Positions 21,915 through 34,018 of a stretch of DNA of 64,000 nt are shown here, piece after piece. The notes beneath the pieces were generated by a model that had not been told where the DNA came from, made no database searches, and worked only from the letters and a program-made list of their open reading frames with translations. The stretch is from Crocodylus rhombifer (Eukaryota; Chordata; Crocodylia; Crocodylidae): NCBI GenBank assembly GCA_038503035.1, contig JAVSML010001160.1:372001-436000 (forward strand). Reading direction: 5' to 3'. A program made the position numbers and the translations under genes. Numbering within the stretch: the first letter of the stretch is position 1; each line of letters opens with the position of its first letter.

Positions 21915-22427
21915 GGTGCCAAGCCCTGCAGGATCAGACTGAGATGTGAGAGGTGCTGGCAAAGACTTGACACAATCATCATATATATGTGCTGGAGATA
22001 GAGCTAAGGGAAGAGGTGTGACCAAAGAAAGCAGAGACCTAGATTTGCAAATGGCAGGAGACCAGCAGACTCCACCCCTTCCCACCTCTGGTAGAGACAA
22101 AAGCAAGAAGCTGATAAGGGCAGGGGTAGTAATTCCCGTCAGCTCCCCCAGGCCATGGGGGAAGGGGAAGAGGCTGGGGAACCAGGCTGGTGCCACCTAT
22201 GAGCACAGGTGCAAGCCCTGCAGGAGCAGACTGAGAGATGGGAGGTGCTGGCAAAGGCCTGGCACAATCATCACATGTATGTGCTGGAGACAGAGGAACA
22301 GGAGAGGGTGCAGACAGCTAGAGCTAGTGTGACCAAAGAAAGCAGAGAACTACATTTACATTATAAAACACAACCTGTAAAAGGTGGGAGACTGGAATAC
22401 CTACCCAAGGACTTTCTGAATACCTGA
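21915..22427 (+). repeat. Two direct copies, about 150 bp each, 292 bp apart, with coding-like sequence
   Basis: The segment from 21921 (AAGCCCTGCAGGATCAGACT) recurs from 22213 (AAGCCCTGCAGGAGCAGACT) and stays alignable through GCTGGCAAAG, ACAATCATCA, TATGTGCTGGAGA and TGACCAAAGAAAGCAGAGA. The second copy is open and reads ALQEQTERWEVLAKAWHNHH then MYVLETEEQERVQTA; the first has stops at the matching places. This amphipathic, Glu-rich segment resembles the C-terminal coiled-coil part of Myb/SANT-like transposon-associated proteins, but that link is weak. Confidence 0.6.
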
Positions 22428-22429
22428 CA

Positions 22430-23810
22430 GTAAGGAGACACACTGCCCTTAGGATAAGGTAAGACTTATGCAAGTCTTTCTCTTGTCTTTTCGGTGTATT
22501 ACATTTCATTTCAAGTTAGACTACATTGTGTGTGCTCTCACTGTGTTTTACTGGGCTGTATCTTAGCTTAGGCGAAGGTTTTGTTTGTTCTGTCATGTGT
22601 TTGAGGTTGCAAAGTGCTGTGTTCAATACATGCTCACTTCAGATAAAGGACTATTCTTATTTAGGTTTTTATGAATTCAAAGCCACTAGCTTTTCCCACC
22701 CCCTGACCCCCTCATTCTGGCAGTGGCTGCCCCCTACCTCGAGTGGAGAGCGGGGTGGAGGGGAGGAGGAAGGGGGATGGGACAGCAGAAGCCTGGCAGG
22801 CACTGCCCCAACTGGGGCCTCCACCCTCCAGCAGGCTAGGCCTGGGCTGGTGCCTGGCTAAACCCTCTCCTCTGGAGTAGGGAGGAGGGGAAAGCCTTGG
22901 ACGGCTTCTCTCTTCCCTTCCCTTTGGCAATGGCTGGCAGGTGTGCTCTAGCACCTCTCAGCTTCTGGCTTGAGCCACTGCAGGCACGTGGCTTCATTTC
23001 CTGAGTCAAAAGTGAATGTCTGTTCATTTGCTTATTAGTTCAATCTGCTCAGCTTAGACTAACCTGCAAAGACTGAATTGATTCAGTCTCCAGCTTTTTG
23101 ACTGTCTCTACGTAGCCTAAGAGTTCACTGGTATGTTAGTGGTGCTTCTACTGGGAGTTGTGTGTGTGCTGGGAACTTCATAAGCTCACAGGCTAGTTGG
23201 CACAGGGTCTGACCAGAGCCCTAGCTCACATGCAACTCCAGAGCCCAGGGGGTGAGCACTACTGCTGTTGGCCCCCCACCCTGACCCTCACCCACCCAAT
23301 TCAACAACAGCAGGGAAAAAGAAAGGAGGAGTGGCAGCTGCACTCAAACCCTTGGCTCTGGAGCTATGTGAAAATAGGGTTAGTGCAACTGGACTGCCAC
23401 ACCCCCTCTGGATCTGCCCTCAATTCCAAAGTAGGAGAAGGGGCTGCTGGCCCCTGCTTGGTCCTGAAGGCTTGGTCCTGAAGGCTGTTGTTGGGACCCC
23501 AAGCTGGCTTCTTTCTCTCTTTCAATTTTTGGAGATTCTTCCTCCATGTGGTACTCCCTGCTGTGGAGTTCTAAGAGAAAGAAGTGAGGTGCAGAAGCCA
23601 AGTTAGTTCAGCCTCACTTTCCAACTACCAATTATAGGTGCAGGGCCTGTTTTGCTCTCATAGGGTGCCCCATGGAGGAAACTCAGAGAGAATACTGGAG
23701 ATAAAATTTGCTTTGGTAGACAGGAAGAAGTGATGAGCAGTAAGAAGCACAGACCGTATCTCCCACCCCTACTCCAACTACAGCTGCTCTGACAGCTCCT
23801 GGGTATTTAC
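22430..23810. other. GC-rich stretch, no gene recognised
   Basis: The stretches at 22690-22990 and 23170-23640 are GC-rich with overlapping open frames on both strands and no domain. They resemble the GC-rich cores of the MITEs in this window, but no termini were found. Confidence 0.5.
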
Positions 23811-23814
23811 AGCA

Positions 23815-24098
23815 CAGTGGGTGCGTCTATACGTGATGCTACATCGCTGTAGCAATGTGCTATGCAACATAGCACCAATAGGCAAAAACCATGTTGCTGC
23901 AGCTACATCTCTGTAGCAACACGCTCCCTCATTATAGTGCACTTCTATGGTGACATAGCAGCTAAAAATAACCATGTGTGGCCAGCACAATGCAGTACGG
24001 GATGTTACTGTGCCATCATTTAGTATTTCCAGAAGGAAGTGCTAAATAATGGTGCAGTAACAACAACACTGTACAGCCACATGTAAATGTGCCTTGTG
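23815..24098. mobile_element. MITE of the GGGYGCRTCTAYACRTG family
   Basis: The left end CAGTGGGTGCGTCTATACGT (23815) pairs with the right end CACATGTAAATGTGCC (about 24079-24094). Internal copies of GCTGTAGCAATGTGCTATG and CTCTGTAGCAACACGCTCC are related. No matching target duplication was seen. Confidence 0.6.
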
Positions 24099-24479
24099 TC
24101 TGCTGCTACTATGGATAGTCTAGCAGTGGAGCTAAGCTCTTCAGAGTACTCAGGACAAACTATCAACATTGTCCTGAGGCAATGAGAGAAGGAAAGGGGT
24201 AGTTTGTAACAGTTCATAGTTCATAACTTAGCTAATCTAAGTGGAATTCCAGAAAAAAAAAAAGGTACTTCTATGGTCCCAAAGGGACTCCTTTTGCAGC
24301 ATCTCACAAGCCTGCTACAAATGGTGGAGATACAAGAGCTTCCTAGAGAGAAGGTACAGAGAATCCTGTGGGATGGAAAATAATATTCAACTCATACCTC
24401 TTCCCCCATGTCGCCTCCGTATGATACTTACCTTTTTTTTACGTCATAAATTTTTCATCATAAATTTTTCACAACCACT

Positions 24480-24549
24480 GCAGTTGTGGTTCATTGGCAG
24501 AATCCTTACCTGCCATGTGGGAGACCCAGGTTTAATTCCCATATATGCA
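24480..24549 (+). tRNA. tRNA-Gly(GCC)-like pseudogene or SINE head
   Basis: These 70 bases match a vertebrate tRNA-Gly: box A as GTGGTTCATTGGCAG, an anticodon loop CTGCCAT with GCC at 24512-24514, an anticodon stem CTTAC/GTGGG that still pairs, and a box B-like GGTTTAATTCC. The acceptor stem and T stem have mismatches, so it is not a functional tRNA gene. It may head a SINE running to about 24740. Confidence 0.6.
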
Positions 24550-24752
24550 GGTAACTACAGGCATTAAAGCACTGCATATCCTGGATGCTGTCTTGGTGGC
24601 CTAAAGAGGGGGTGAAAGGTCTAGGCATATTCCTGCCTATGCATCTGCAGCACAGGTCCTGGTGACCTCTTATGCATACACCAGAAAACAAAAGGATCAA
24701 TGGTTGCCTACTACTGTTCAGAAATAGGGTTCTATCTTGATATACATTTATA

Positions 24753-25303
24753 CAGTAGCGCATTTACACATGCACTTTAATGTGCATTAGCTTATTTTAA
24801 TGCATATTAAAGCTTCATGTAAAAAACTGTGCTTTCTACTTAATGCATATTAAAATAGGCTAATGTGAATTAAGTGTCAGTTAAAAAGCATTCGCTTTAG
24901 TTAATATGCATTAAGCCAGGCTAATGTGCATTTTCCTAGTACCTCACAACGGAGGGCATTTTTACATATGCAAGCACTGCAGCGCCGGCACTTTGAAAAG
25001 CACCTGGCACTGTGACGCTTGCAGTTGAGAAAATGGCAGCAGTTTGCTTTTGAACTAAAACACATCAAAAGTGCTTTAGTTCAAAAGTGCACCACTGCCA
25101 TTTTCTGTGTGCAGACATGCATTTTGCTGCTTATACAACTAAGTACAGCACAGTTTGTTTCAGCTCACATGCAGAACAGACTCGATTAAACGAGTCTGCT
25201 CTTAAGTGGCAGATCTCCAGCACGTCACGGGACAGAAAAGTATGTGTATAAATGCCCAGAGGTACTAAATTAACTAAAGCACATTAATGCACGTGTAGGA
25301 TCT
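24753..25303. mobile_element. MITE (outer) rich in TTAATGTGCATTA palindromes, interrupted by another MITE
   Basis: The left end CAGTAGCGCATTTACACATG (24753) and right end GCACGTGTAGGATC (to about 25303) are inverted. The blocks inside (TTAATGTGCATTAG, TGCATATTAA, AAGCACATTAATGC) mirror each other. AGTACCTC (24939-24946) and GAGGTACT (25259-25266) form the inner mirrored pair on either side of the inserted element. Confidence 0.55.
24954..25257. mobile_element. MITE (inner), nested, with central hairpin
   Basis: The left terminus GGGCATTTTTACATATGC (from 24954) matches the inverted right terminus GTATGTGTATAAATGCCC (to 25257). The middle contains a strong foldback, 25029-25105 (GAAAATGGCAG...CTGCCATTTTC, inner arms TTTTGAACTAAA/TTTAGTTCAAAA). 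A second inverted repeat CAGACTCG/CGAGTCTG lies at 25177-25198. It carries no coding sequence. Confidence 0.7.
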
Positions 25304-27070
25304 AGCATGGAGGAGTCCCTCCTCCTGACTGAAGCCACTAGCTAGGCCTCTGCAACATATATTACATAATGTCAATGCCAACAGGACAGATAACATAGCT
25401 CCTGAAGCGCCATATGAAGCACCGTATTAGCTGCACAGGACACTCTAGAGTTACACTTTGCCCAAACCTCTGCAGAGCCTCCCAGTAGGAAGCAGCAGTT
25501 TTAAAAATATGGTACCCAACATAGAAATATTTATTCAAATAATATTATTGCTGAGACATACACCAACAACATTTATGGAAAACATTTATAAACAATTTTC
25601 CTTCTGGTTAATATAGTTTCTGTATTTCCATGTTGTTAAATTCCACCTGTGTTCTCTTTTATTCCAGGCATTTCTCTTGTTACTGTTTATTCTCTACCTG
25701 AAATCATAATTTAACAGAATGTACTTTTCACTAGAAACTGAAAGCAGTATGGACAGGAAGAAATGTTTGTACTAATGATGGAAAGTTTGGCTATATCACA
25801 ACTACAGAAATCAGAAAATGGTACACAGCAAAAGTTGATATCATAGGATCTTGTATCTACTACGCAGCTGATCAACTGCTTAGATCACATCTCCAAAGTA
25901 AGTTCATTACCAGCAGAGTAACTACCACACTGCAAGCCGTGATACACAGCATCACAGTCAGCTAACATATTTTGCTCTTAATCGCACACAACTGAAACAA
26001 GAGTCCAGCACCACGTGAATCAGTCCAGTCATCAGTAGAGGAGATTTAATTTCCCAGCCTGACTCTTTTGTCTGCCATATATCAGGTTACCTCTCCCCAC
26101 CTTGGATCATCATCTCTATTGATTTGTGCTGCCATTACTTGGGCAATAATGACTGAGGTGCAAAGTATTTCTTAAAGCTAAGTGACTGGCTGGGAGTAAC
26201 TGCTGTCCTAAGAGTCAGATAAGAGACAAATTCCAGCCAGTATTAAACCCTCAGGGAATGCCCTAACCTGTGGTGGTGACTGCTATCAAAGACTAAAAAT
26301 GAGAGAAGAAAACTCATCCCATATGGATTTTTGACACGTGCAAGTTTTTATACTAAAGGACTAATACACAGCAAATTAATATATGAATATACAGCAAATT
26401 AATATACAGCAAGCTATACATCAGCAAATTATTCCTGACTTTATGGTCATGTTATCATTTTCTGTTTTGAGGGAAGAACATTATAAAAACATTTTTTCTA
26501 TCAAACCAACAGTGAGCAGTTGTCTGAAAATAAATTCCTATCTACAGTTATACAAAATGTTTTCACTCCACTTTGAGTCCTTTTTTTGGCTTTTTTTTTT
26601 AATTTTCCCTGTTCCTGACAATCCTAGATCAAAATAATTCCGTGCTTTTGGATCTTTCACTCCACCCTTTCCTTCAGGTAGCTCCTTGTGTTTTCTCAGA
26701 TGCTTAATGAGCATTTGGGAAAAAACAAAACAAAACAAAAACAGGACTTTGCGTGTATATACATGTGTTGCTAACAAGGGAAGGTGCCTAACTAACAGTT
26801 GAAAGAGGCTGAGACAATGCTAATAACCACAAAGCAAACAGTCAGATGTGTAATTTAGGTATTTAAACGAGTAAAATGAAATCCCCATTGAAAGACAGAG
26901 GGGAAGGAAAGGAAGAATCTTAAAAATGCAGGCAATTTTGTCTACTTACTACATTGCACTTTTACTGAACTCTGCCATACGTAACTTTTCTCCATAAGTG
27001 GATTTTTTTGCAGAATGTGCTTCTCCTGTCCATCTCCTTTACAGACACCTAGTTGACAAGCTTCACAGAA
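25304..27070. other. No gene recognised
   Basis: Mostly AT-rich. A small ACAGCAAATTAATAT repeat lies at 26367-26407 and a CAAAA run at 26726-26742. Short open frames show no domain. Confidence 0.5.
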
Positions 27071-27076
27071 CTTCTC

Positions 27077-27480
27077 ACTGGGCGCATCCATGCAAGACAT
27101 TTACTGCGAAGTTGACTAAGTAGCTGTGCAGCAAACACTGCATGTCTATACGTGCACCCCTATTAGGTTGGAGTAAACTAATTTACTCCGCAGCAGCACA
27201 TGTATAGATGCTGCCCCTACTGGCTGGGCACGAGGGTGCTTCAATGCAGGGGCTACTTGCTGGCCAGCCCTGTGCCGAAGCACCCTCGTGTCCCAGCCAG
27301 CCCCTCCGTAGCATGTCGAGCCAGGGGGAGCAGCCCCAGCTGGTAGGCTGACACTTTGCCAGCAAGAGCTGCTCTGACCTGGCTCAGTGTGCTACACCCC
27401 TGGGCGCACATGTAGACATGGTGCCCAGAAGCAATAAACTCTGGAGTGAGTTTATTCATGTGCCTTAATTGCAGAGACAT
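27077..27480 (-). mobile_element. MITE with GGGYGCATCTACA termini, copy 2 (reverse orientation)
   Basis: TCACTGGGCGCATCCATGCA then GACATTTACTGCGAAGT at the left, and GGGCGCACATGTAGACATG with GCAATAAACT at the right, match the 14293-14714 copy in reverse. The central GC-rich part (27200-27370) includes an internal inverted repeat: GGGCACGAGGGTGCTTC against GAAGCACCCTCGTGTCCC. The right terminus has decayed. Confidence 0.65.
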
Positions 27481-29045
27481 TTTATTCTGTACAAATGCTA
27501 ACAACATTTCAACTGTCTGCACTCTCATTCCTTACAACACGTTGATACTCCATAGCACAGGAACTTTTCCAAGGTATAATTGTCCCAAAATGAGATTTTG
27601 TTTATATTTCCTTAAAGATTAAATGCTTCCATAGACAGTGCTTAGAAGCCTGTTAAGAGCAGTCGCTGCAAGTGTTAAACTATGAAGGCAATGAAAGATG
27701 TGAATTAATTAAGCAAAATTGGGGGAACTTCTGCTGACAAATCCAGTTACAACACTGACACTTGTGCAAATAAACCCTGCCACATGGACACATGATATAC
27801 TGCCAAAATTTTAACAAGGAACGCCATCATTTTTCCATTGGAGTCAACAATACAGGTGACATTTCCTAGGTCAAGTACTCTCCCTCCTACCAGGATAGTG
27901 TGGCTCCCATCTCTACCACACCAGTGGCTGAACTAGCTCACAGAATGGTGAAAGAAGTATATGGTCCATCCCTAATATACATGTAGAAGTAGCAAAGAAA
28001 GATACTGGAAAGAATTTCTCTTATTATAACTGCAGCAGCTATCACAGATGGCTCAATGGCACAACAGTTGCCTCTGTTAGCAGCAGGAGTTTCAGTTCCA
28101 AGCCAGAGACAGATGAAATGTTGTATTAAGCAGAGCTAGTCCTGACATCTTTAGATGGATTCCAAAGCAATTGTCCTAACTCTTGTCTCTCTCAAATCTA
28201 ACCTGAAAGGGCCATTACATCACTATGTGCTGCATTAGTTTAAGAATTTTTGGGAGGGTGAATGAGATATTTCTGCCATCCCCACGCACACTTTAACTGA
28301 CTCATTATACCCAGAGGTGTGTGCATACGTGTTCAAAGGGAACGTTAGGTCTATTCCAGCCTCCTGCTTCAAACACAAGGAAAAGTTCAAATGGTCTTAG
28401 GCATTGTCCCATCTAAACTTGAGTGTCCGCCCAATAGGGTAATTCAACATGGGGCCAGGCTTCCCATTGTGCCAAAGAAATTCTAGAAAGACCTGATTCA
28501 AATTCAGATTTGGACACCCAGCACTCTACACATTTCAAAGACCATTGGAGGTGTTTTCTTTCCCCATGCCACACTTGACTCAGTTGCAGTCAGCAAAGTA
28601 CTCAAACTAGAGCCCTCTCAGCTGAGCGGGAAGGGATGTCTGCAGGGTGTTCACTGTTTTCAGACTGTGATCTTAGAACCTGTTCCCTACTTGGTTACAA
28701 ACAACCTACATTAGGTAGTCTTCTGGAGATAAGACAAAGCCCATATTTTTTTCTGAACATTTGGGAAGTTGATGGATAATAATGCAGTAGTGTGGAGCGC
28801 TGGCTATTCTATTTACCATGTTGTTATGATATATATTATTGGTCATGTTCAGTAACTTAAAAATAAATATTTTAAATCTGACACATTAATAGTTTTAATC
28901 CTATGAAGGTCAGATTTTTTATCACATCTTCCCCCTCCCCCATATACCCAGCAGGCAGTGTATCTGTCTTTCTTCTGTACTATCGTCTAATAGCTGTAGG
29001 GACTCGTCATACATTGTACTCAAACTCTCCACTGTACTCTGTCTT
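27481..29045. other. No gene recognised apart from one tRNA-like segment
   Basis: No conserved frame is seen. The tRNA-like segment near 28048 is listed separately. Confidence 0.5.
28048..28108 (+). mobile_element. Possible tRNA-derived SINE head
   Basis: A box A-like TGGCTCAATGGCACAACAG and, 30 bases on, a box B-like AGTTTCAGTTCC occur at tRNA spacing. The tRNA identity is not clear and no tail was recognised. Confidence 0.35.
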
Positions 29046-29049
29046 GCAC

Positions 29050-29333
29050 TCTAGCCTATGGTGCAGCAAGGCTCTGAGAGCTGTGCTGAAAAATGGTAGC
29101 GGGGGCACTTTAACTAAAGATTGTTGGAGGAGCTATAGTTAAAGCACCCCCACCAACATTTTTCAGTGTGGGGATGCTGATACACGTGACACTGTAGTCT
29201 GCTGGAGCTCAGTAATTATTATGCTCCAGTGGACTCAATTAACTGAATAGACTAAAATTAATTGAGTCTGCTCCAATGTGCTAAAATTACAGCCCGTCAG
29301 AACAGCCTTGCTGCATATCTATAGGCGCCCCTT
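29050..29333. mobile_element. MITE with internal hairpin
   Basis: The left GCCTATGGTGCAGCAAGGCT and the reverse complement of the right end (GGGGCGCCTATAGATATGCA then GCAAGGCTG) correspond. Inside, CTGAAAAATG (29086-29095) through GGGGGCACTTTAACTA pairs with TAGTTAAAGCACCCCC through CATTTTTCAG (to 29166). A second palindrome around GAGTCTGCTCC/GCTCCAGTGGACTC follows. Confidence 0.6.
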
Positions 29334-32300
29334 CAATATTTATCTCACTCTTTGGAGTTCTTCATTTCTAAGAGCACTGAGCCATTTTTGATGATGTGGA
29401 GAAGAGGCTGGTACACCTGGCTGATCATCCTAACTATTCGCAGTGCCTCTGTGGACATAGGACCTTTGCCAGTGTTCTTTCATTCAGTTCTCCTTGTAAC
29501 CTTTTGACTTTTCTGCACGGCTCCTGGTACGCCTGCATGTGACTGCTTGATTATGTACTCTTGCATTTGGCCTTCTGCTTTCTAGTGACCAAGAAATGGA
29601 TGGTCTTCTAATATCTAGGGTTTCCATGCTTCTTGCCACTAGTACATCTGAGGCAGCAGATTTCAGGGTTCATTTAACCTTTTCTAGCAGTTCACTCAGC
29701 TCTCAGTTTCAAGCTGTGTCCTGCAAGCTCTTGGCTGACCCCCTTTTCAATTTCCTTCTTAACTTGGATCTTTCCATATTGAATATGACCAACCTATACA
29801 GCTTACACTTCTCACAAGCACTTCAAGTAAAACTAAAAATTGCAGAAGATAAAGTTTTTCAGCTTTCTGTTTTGGGGAAACCCCTCCACTCAAACACTGC
29901 ACTCATCCATCTTTTATTTATCAGGAACAAATCAATCATGTTCTTGCCAGTGCCATTCAGACCTTCCCAGATCTATTTCCTACTTGTACCCGGTGGTTGT
30001 GCCTAAATTACTAAGTTTCTGGTGCTATACCCGAACATACCCACAACATCTGTCTGTGGTTTCATCACTGATCTTGGTCTTCTGATTTCCACGCAAATAA
30101 GGTTGTGCACAGGATTTTGACAATGAGGCTTCTGGGATTTTATACGGGGACTCTATGACATAGTAATTGATAACTCAATTTCCTAGCAACCTACAGGAGA
30201 TGAGCTGCATGTATATGGGGCGTTTGTAAGTGTGCAGATCAGAGACAGACAACAGAGACTGGTATTCAGTAACCCCAGGGAAATTCTGATTTCTTCAGCA
30301 TCCAAGTAGCACACAGTTGCCTTTGTCTCCTGTTCTGAGCCTTTCAGGAGTTTCAGAAACCCAATAAAGCCCAAGCTTTGCTAAACTGTGAAAAATTAAA
30401 TACATCTGTATGTGAAGTGGCTAAATACACATTTACTGGATAACCTGCCATGTTCCTCTGTATAATCACCACATAAAAGTACCTAAAGTGTCACATTGCA
30501 AGAGTTTGGGGGCACACTACATAATTAGCAACCTAGTTCATTTGCAGTTTTGTAGATTTTCTGGAAACCACAAAATCTGGGATTATCCATGAAATCAACA
30601 ACAAAAATGACAATTAAAATAAAATGCTGGCTCTCCCATGGGAGCCAGAGGTCCTTGCTGCCAGGCGGGGAAGGTGCCGACTGGTGGGGCACACTAACAA
30701 GATGGTAGTTACCCCTTGTCCCTCCTCCTCCTGCCAGGGGCTCTCTGCCAATCAGTGCTCAGGGGCAGGGTGGCATGAGGGACAGCCAACAATCAAGATC
30801 AAGGCTGGCCCCTCAGCCCTCCTCCCCCACCCCAGGCCTCCCTGCCAATCAGCACCAAGGGGCGGGTCAGCTACGCAATGCCTGCAAAATCAGTTCTGTG
30901 TGCTGCAGGTAGGCTCATAAAAAACATTTGTCTCATTGTGATTTAGGTAGACCCTATACATAATATCCACTCTCAATGCACTATATGCTATCATGAAAGG
31001 GTTGATTGTTTTTGTTTAAAACATATTGGCCCTGATGGCCAACAATATTTACTATTTGGCATAGTAGATGTAATACAGTCCTATATATGCAATTTTTCTG
31101 TATAGCACAAAAATAGAATTCATCCACAGAATAAAATTAGGATTTATTTTTCAAGGGGAAAGCAGGGAGATATTGAGCTCCCTGAAACAAATGCAATGTG
31201 AAACTGAAATTAATAATGGCAACTTAAAACATGCCTTTTACCCATTTTTTCTTTCACAGGGGTGGGGATAATTAGCAAATCTCAACCCATAGATTAAAAA
31301 AATATATATGTGAAGTTAGTGTATGTGAAAAGTGCCAGACTGATGGGTTTGGAAGTTAGAAGCCAAAACACATGGACAGCATGGGCACTGGGAACAAGAG
31401 CTGGCTCACACTTGGGAAACACTACGCTTGAGAATGAGACGTTAAATTATTCTCTATGCTTTTTCAATTTTAGATTTATAATTCAGACTACTGGCATTGC
31501 CTATAAGGATGTCAACTGTGAGGGTGGTTTTTCTGACCCAAACATTTTTGAGACTTTTAGAAGACCGTGAAAAAAGCTGAATAACGTAGTTGAAAATATC
31601 CTTGGTTTTCTGTACAAGTTGGGTGCCAATGCAATATATGATGACCCTTCGAAGTTGCGGCCTTACTACCACCTGGAGCTGCATTTCTAATTCTACCACT
31701 GACGTGCTTAAGATTCCCTCTCACTGTTTACTGAAATGTAGTAGCATATTATCCAGAGACTATACTTTACTCTCTGCGTTATCTCAGAAATGGAAATTAG
31801 TTCCAATTAGTGGCAAGACTTTGGCTCTTACAGGTCCTCACAAACTACTGGAAGTTGCCCTGGGATTTCACACTGCACTACATACCCTGCTAATGATGAT
31901 CTTAGTTTGCATATTTGCCACACATTGGTATTCACCACAGCTCTAGCCTGCCAGATGTTTAGAAAAGTTAGTAGCAAAAATATCCTAACAAAGTGCAGCA
32001 AAAAACCTAACCTGTGCAGCAAAAAACACAAAGGAAGTGCCTGTGTCACTGATTAACATTAATACGAATGTAGAAAACAAATAATTTAAAAAACAGGATT
32101 TTTTGTTTGTTTGTTTCTAACTTTTGATTTTGCTACATCCTAAGTTCACTGCTTGGTGTCCACACCCCACCCCAAGACCTTCCCCTGTTTTCTAAATCTA
32201 CTCACTTTCCGCAATGCCAATGGAAGTTTTATCTGAGGAGGATGGAATTTAAGACTAAGTATAAAATCTCAAGATCTGGTTTGAAATTAATATTTTTCTG

Positions 32301-33765
32301 GGACAGTGGCAGGAAAACACAGCAGCAATTCTTTAGGAGGGCTTGTCAGTTCCCCTTAGGAACAGAAGCTGCATCTGATTACTGAAAGAAAGCTACCCTT
32401 TTTCAAAATGTGAAGACATTAAGGAAAAATTAGATTCTGTTTTTACATACAATAATGAAAACAGTCTTCACATCTTGCTCTTGCTTGGCTTAGTTCCCAT
32501 ACTACCAGCAAAACAACTGCATAGCAACCCAAATTTTCCCACAATATTTCCTCATACAGGCATTGTGTGCCCAGAGAAAACACAGCACCTAATATTCTCT
32601 CTCTGGTTTGGCTTCTTGTAGGTCGACGACTTGACCTCCACAAATGTTTGAGCTCCAGCTGCAGGGGCAGTAGGTGCCATGCCAAAGAAGACTCTGGACA
32701 GGCAATAATGTCTGCTAGGAACCATGCAGTAGCTTTATACACTCAAGTTATCTGAGTGTGGGCCAGAGGGATTACTTGCTGTTCCTCTCCACCCTATTTC
32801 CTCTTACAAAGACAGGAAGCCATTAGCAAAGAGGTACATGCAGCCTTTATATCAAATAACCTGTTGTATGAATGTTATGAGTGATCTCTAGCTTGCATTC
32901 CTGTAGTCCACGAGGAGCTCACCAGAGCACATAAGTAAGTGCCACTTTTAAAACATGCTATCCTGGATACATGAAACTACCTTTTCATTTACTGCCTTCA
33001 AAGAACATTTACAAGCATACAGAAGATTTACTAATGGTAAAAGGCTCAGTTTGCTTATCAGAAATCCCAGTTGTGGTAGTATCTCAAAGCTGAATAGTTT
33101 AAGCTACTTTCCTCCCAGTTCCCGCATCAATAAATGAAAGAGTCTCCTTGAACCTTCCGCAATTGTTCTTGAGCAACATGCAGAAAAAACTGTAGTATTT
33201 CTGAAATGTGCTCATGTATTCATCTGAACTGCAAGCCCCCTCACTCCTCCAAACCATGCTGCAGAGTGAGAACTGCTCCAAATAAACTTTAACCAGAACA
33301 ATTAATTAAAAGAAAACTCTTTATCAAACACTCAGAAATAGAGGGACACTTACTTGCTTTCTTCATAACTTCCTCTGGAGCATTCTCTGTTCAAATGATT
33401 GTGACAGGAAATTGTGGTATTATGGGTAAGCTTCAAGACTAGCACAAACCACCTAGTGCAATCTGCAAAGGCAGTCAGCACTGAGTTAAGCCATGATCTG
33501 ACTGTCCTATATATGCAAATTATAAGCCAACACAATGCAGAAAGAAGTTGCATTACTAAAGAACCTTACAAAACATTTCTGGAAAATACCGCCCCCCCGT
33601 TCAGAATAATGAAGGTCGTATTTGCAAAGCTCTAATAATAAATTAAAAGCATCATAGATGTCTTATCAACATCTACTTTGGCTGGGAACTTCCATATATA
33701 TGCTAGCTGTCTTTAAGTCTTTTAAAAGCAATGCTAGCTTTTTACTGTTTGCTGTTTATATGAGG
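29334..33765. other. No gene recognised; one GC-rich repeat-like block
   Basis: The block at 30630-30910 is GC-rich, twice has TCTCTGCCAATCAG/CCCTGCCAATCAGC-type motifs and looks like a MITE core without clear ends. A TTTG run lies at 32101-32118. No frame shows a domain. Confidence 0.5.
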
Positions 33766-33769
33766 ACAG

Positions 33770-34018
33770 AATTATTGGAACAAGAAGCTAAGGTCTCAAG
33801 TTGCAGCAGGGGAAGTTTAGATGAAATATTAAGAAAAACACTCACAACAAGGATGGTAAAGCACTGGTACAGTGGAATTTCCACCCTTGGAGGTTTTTAA
33901 GACCTGGCTAGACAGTCTTGGCTGAGATGATTTAGTCTTGGATGATCCTGGTATGATCAGGGGGTTGGATTAGATGATCTCATGAGGTTCCTCCCAACCC
34001 TATCATTTCTATGACTTC
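33770..34018 (+). mobile_element. CR1 3' fragment
   Basis: The sequence follows the CR1 end: TCAAGTTGCAGCAGGGGAAG, GTACAGTGGAATTTCCACCC, GAGGTTTTTAAGACCTGGCT and GGGGGTTGGATTAGATGATC, then CTCCCAACCCTATCATT. It is 5'-truncated and diverged. Confidence 0.85.

Noticed and set aside
21438..22001. Overlapping GC-rich open frames of 115-137 codons
   Set aside because: Low-complexity Pro/Gly-rich translations on both strands, typical of compositional bias.
24480..24549. A functional tRNA-Gly gene
   Set aside because: Acceptor and T stems no longer pair and no CCA-ready 3' end or terminator run was found; kept only as a tRNA-like pseudogene/SINE head.
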